From Solimonas soli DSM 21787 (lineage in GTDB: Bacteria; Pseudomonadota; Gammaproteobacteria; Nevskiales; Nevskiaceae): a stretch of 64,000 bases of DNA. The notes beneath the pieces were generated by a model, which did not search any database, had not been told where the DNA came from, and saw nothing but the letters and a program-made list of their open reading frames with translations. Every line of letters begins with the position of its first letter. Position 1 is the first letter of the stretch. Location of the stretch: positions 124,001 to 188,000 of the forward strand of contig NZ_AXDW01000011.1 of assembly GCF_000474945.1 (NCBI RefSeq), in the 5' to 3' direction. Shown here piece by piece: positions 62,542 through 64,000 of this stretch. Both the position numbers and the translations under genes were made by a program.

Positions 62542-63739
62542 AGACGCTCTTCAGCATCAGGCGCACCAGCGTCGTCTGCCGGGTCACGCCGGTCTTGCTG
62601 AAGATCGAGCGCAGATGCGTGCGCGCGGTGTTGCGGCGGATGTTCATCAGGTCCGCCGTCTCGTCCAGCGAGTGGCCGTCGGTCAGGTACATCGCCAGGC
62701 GCGTCTCGACGCGGGTCAGGCCGAGCAGGCGCCGCGCGATCTCCTGCGCGGTCTGCGGCGTGCTCGCTTCCGGATCGCGCAGATAGAGGACGGCGGCCGG
62801 GCTGCGCTCGTGCTCCGGCCAGCTGCCGGGCGGCAGGGCCTTGATCAGCACGCCGAGGCGGCTGCGCCCCGAAGGCCGCGTGATCGGCATCGCCTCGGCG
62901 ACGCCGGGCAGTCCCTTGCCGCCGGCCTTGCGGATCGCCAGCTCGATCAGCCGCTGCAGCTCGCGCTTCTCCTGCGCGCTGTCGGTGATCAGGCCGCCGT
63001 TCATGCCGAGCGCGATGCCGTCGCGCTCGGCGAGGATGCGGCGCGCCTCGTCGTTCATGTCGAGGAGGGCGCCGCTCGCCGACAGGCTGATGACGCCGAG
63101 CGCCAGCCGGTTCACCGCGCCGGCGAACAGGCTGCGCTCCGATTCCAGGGAGTCGACGCGCACCTGCTGGCGGATCGCGCGCTTCAGATGCGGCAGGATG
63201 AAGCGCAGCAGGGCACGCTCGCGATCGCCGAACGGCGGCGCCGCATGCGGCCGCGCGACGCGCACCTGGCACTCGACGCCTTCGGCGGAGCGCAGGTCGG
63301 CGCCGATCACGTAGCGCACGTCGAGCGGCTTCAGGTAGTCGCGATAGATGGCGTTGTCCAGCCACGCCTCGCCGATCAGCTCCTCCGGCGTCACCACTTC
63401 GCCCTCGTCGAGATTGACGAAGGGATCGAAGGCGAACAGATGCTTGGTGTACGACTCCATCGCATGATCGTCCTCGTAGCCGATGTGCGACATCGTGCCG
63501 AAGCGATCCGCCGACGGCGACCGCACGATGAGCGCGACGTGCGAGGCATCGAGCCGCTGCTTGAGCAGGCGCAGCGCGCCGTCCCACGCCGGGCGCTCGG
63601 CCGGACCCTCGTAGATCGCATCGAGCAGGCCGTTGAGTTCGTCGTCCTCGAGACCGGCGAGCAGCTGCAGCGGCGCCAGCGGCGGCGGACGCGACGCGAC
63701 GCGCGCCGAAGGGTTCAGGTAGCGGACCTTGCCGGACAT
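62528..63739 (-). CDS. LuxR-family transcriptional regulator (right boundary of steroid locus)
   Basis: The 403-residue paralogue of the regulator at 12383-13600 has the same layout and length, ending in a LuxR helix-turn-helix (LLGLTRVETRLAMYLTDGHS, NTARTHLRSIFSKTGVTRQT). GGAGGAAGAAGACG before MSGKVRYL nearly repeats the leader of the other gene, so both the gene and its translation signal were duplicated. Upstream in-frame ATGs at 63787 and 63793 are less likely starts. Steroid sensing by its long N-terminal region is inferred. Confidence 0.88.
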   Translation of the reverse strand: MSGKVRYLNPSARVASRPPPLAPLQLLAGLEDDELNGLLDAIYEGPAERPAWDGALRLLKQRLDASHVALIVRSPSADRFGTMSHIGYEDDHAMESYTKHLFAFDPFVNLDEGEVVTPEELIGEAWLDNAIYRDYLKPLDVRYVIGADLRSAEGVECQVRVARPHAAPPFGDRERALLRFILPHLKRAIRQQVRVDSLESERSLFAGAVNRLALGVISLSASGALLDMNDEARRILAERDGIALGMNGGLITDSAQEKRELQRLIELAIRKAGGKGLPGVAEAMPITRPSGRSRLGVLIKALPPGSWPEHERSPAAVLYLRDPEASTPQTAQEIARRLLGLTRVETRLAMYLTDGHSLDETADLMNIRRNTARTHLRSIFSKTGVTRQTTLVRLMLKSVFTLG

Positions 63740-63887
63740 CGTCTTCTTCCTCCCTGGAACGCCGTCGCGCGGCTTCTCGTTCGCCATGCGCAAACCTCAC
63801 TGATTTGGGGGATGCGCGGCGCTCCGCCGAATGCCGACCATCACTTGCCGAGCGATGCGGGCACTCGCAAAAAAACATTGCGATCGC

Positions 63888-63893
63888 ATTGTA
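63888..63893 (-). promoter_or_regulatory. Possible -10 element of the right LuxR gene
   Basis: On the minus strand TACAAT resembles a sigma70 -10 box and is followed at once by the palindrome TGCGATCGCA. No good -35 box is seen at the right spacing, so activation or another sigma factor is possible. From there to the window end I see no gene. Confidence 0.35.
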
Positions 63894-64000
63894 ATCGGCA
63901 TTCGGCGGCGGCGACAGTCCATGGCGCGATTCGCGGCGCAGGCGGACGGTCGGATCTGCAAACCCCGGACAGCGGGCCGGCGGACGGTCAGGCCGGTCGG

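Overview
The window is a chromosomal segment of a high-GC Gram-negative bacterium, most likely a gammaproteobacterium of the Nevskiales/Steroidobacterales/Xanthomonadales type. Reasons are the gammaproteobacterial housekeeping genes (glnA with a sigma54-type promoter followed by ntrB-ntrC, rimO, glyQ, a Can-type carbonic anhydrase), a TonB-dependent receptor, lipoproteins, and dispersed palindromic repeats of a kind I associate with those groups. The taxonomic placement is inference.

Region 1 (1-12.4 kb) is mostly housekeeping: a DJ-1/PfpI protein, an AEC transporter, a remnant of a GFA-family gene, then on the minus strand a CPA2 antiporter, glyQ and rimO, followed on the plus strand by carbonic anhydrase, glnA, a DUF4124 protein and ntrBC. 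It ends in a 720-bp stretch without a supported gene. That stretch holds a duplicated scrap of the ntrC 3' end, a palindrome and a 185-bp element with inverted-repeat ends that supplies the stop codon of the next gene.

Region 2 (12.4-63.7 kb) is a very large steroid catabolism locus, bounded at each end by a minus-strand LuxR-type regulator; the two regulators are clear paralogues. Ring-attack genes: ketosteroid isomerase with an intact catalytic triad, KshA-type Rieske oxygenase, HsaA-like flavin monooxygenase, KstD, a second KstD-like flavoprotein and an HsaC-like extradiol dioxygenase. Genes matching the C/D-ring (HIP-CoA) pathway known from actinobacteria: fadD3-like ligase, ipdA, ipdB, ipdC, echA20, two acyl-CoA dehydrogenases, a fadA6-like thiolase and an ipdF-like dehydrogenase. 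Side-chain type genes: an Ltp/DUF35 aldolase pair, a fused double-length FadE34-like dehydrogenase, SDR, MaoC hydratase, a FadA5-like thiolase and three cytochromes P450. Uptake and surface candidates: a TonB-dependent receptor, a GH5 lipoprotein that could release sterols from glycosides, and a translationally coupled Ycf48-like propeller/MMPL-RND transporter pair. The KshA reductase, the HsaA reductase, HsaD and HsaEFG are not in the window.

The locus has been reworked by small repeats. CCCTCTCCCGC-type palindromes lie between genes and have extended ipdC at its 3' end. One has separated what appears to be the original start of the Ltp thiolase gene from its present start, leaving a 47-codon upstream ORF whose stop overlaps the present ATG. 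Other palindromic elements sit between hsaC and ipdA, between the two acyl-CoA dehydrogenase genes and before ipdF. A CGGGTGA word recurs in three regulatory regions of steroid genes and may be an operator. No rRNA, tRNA, CRISPR array or intact insertion sequence was recognised.
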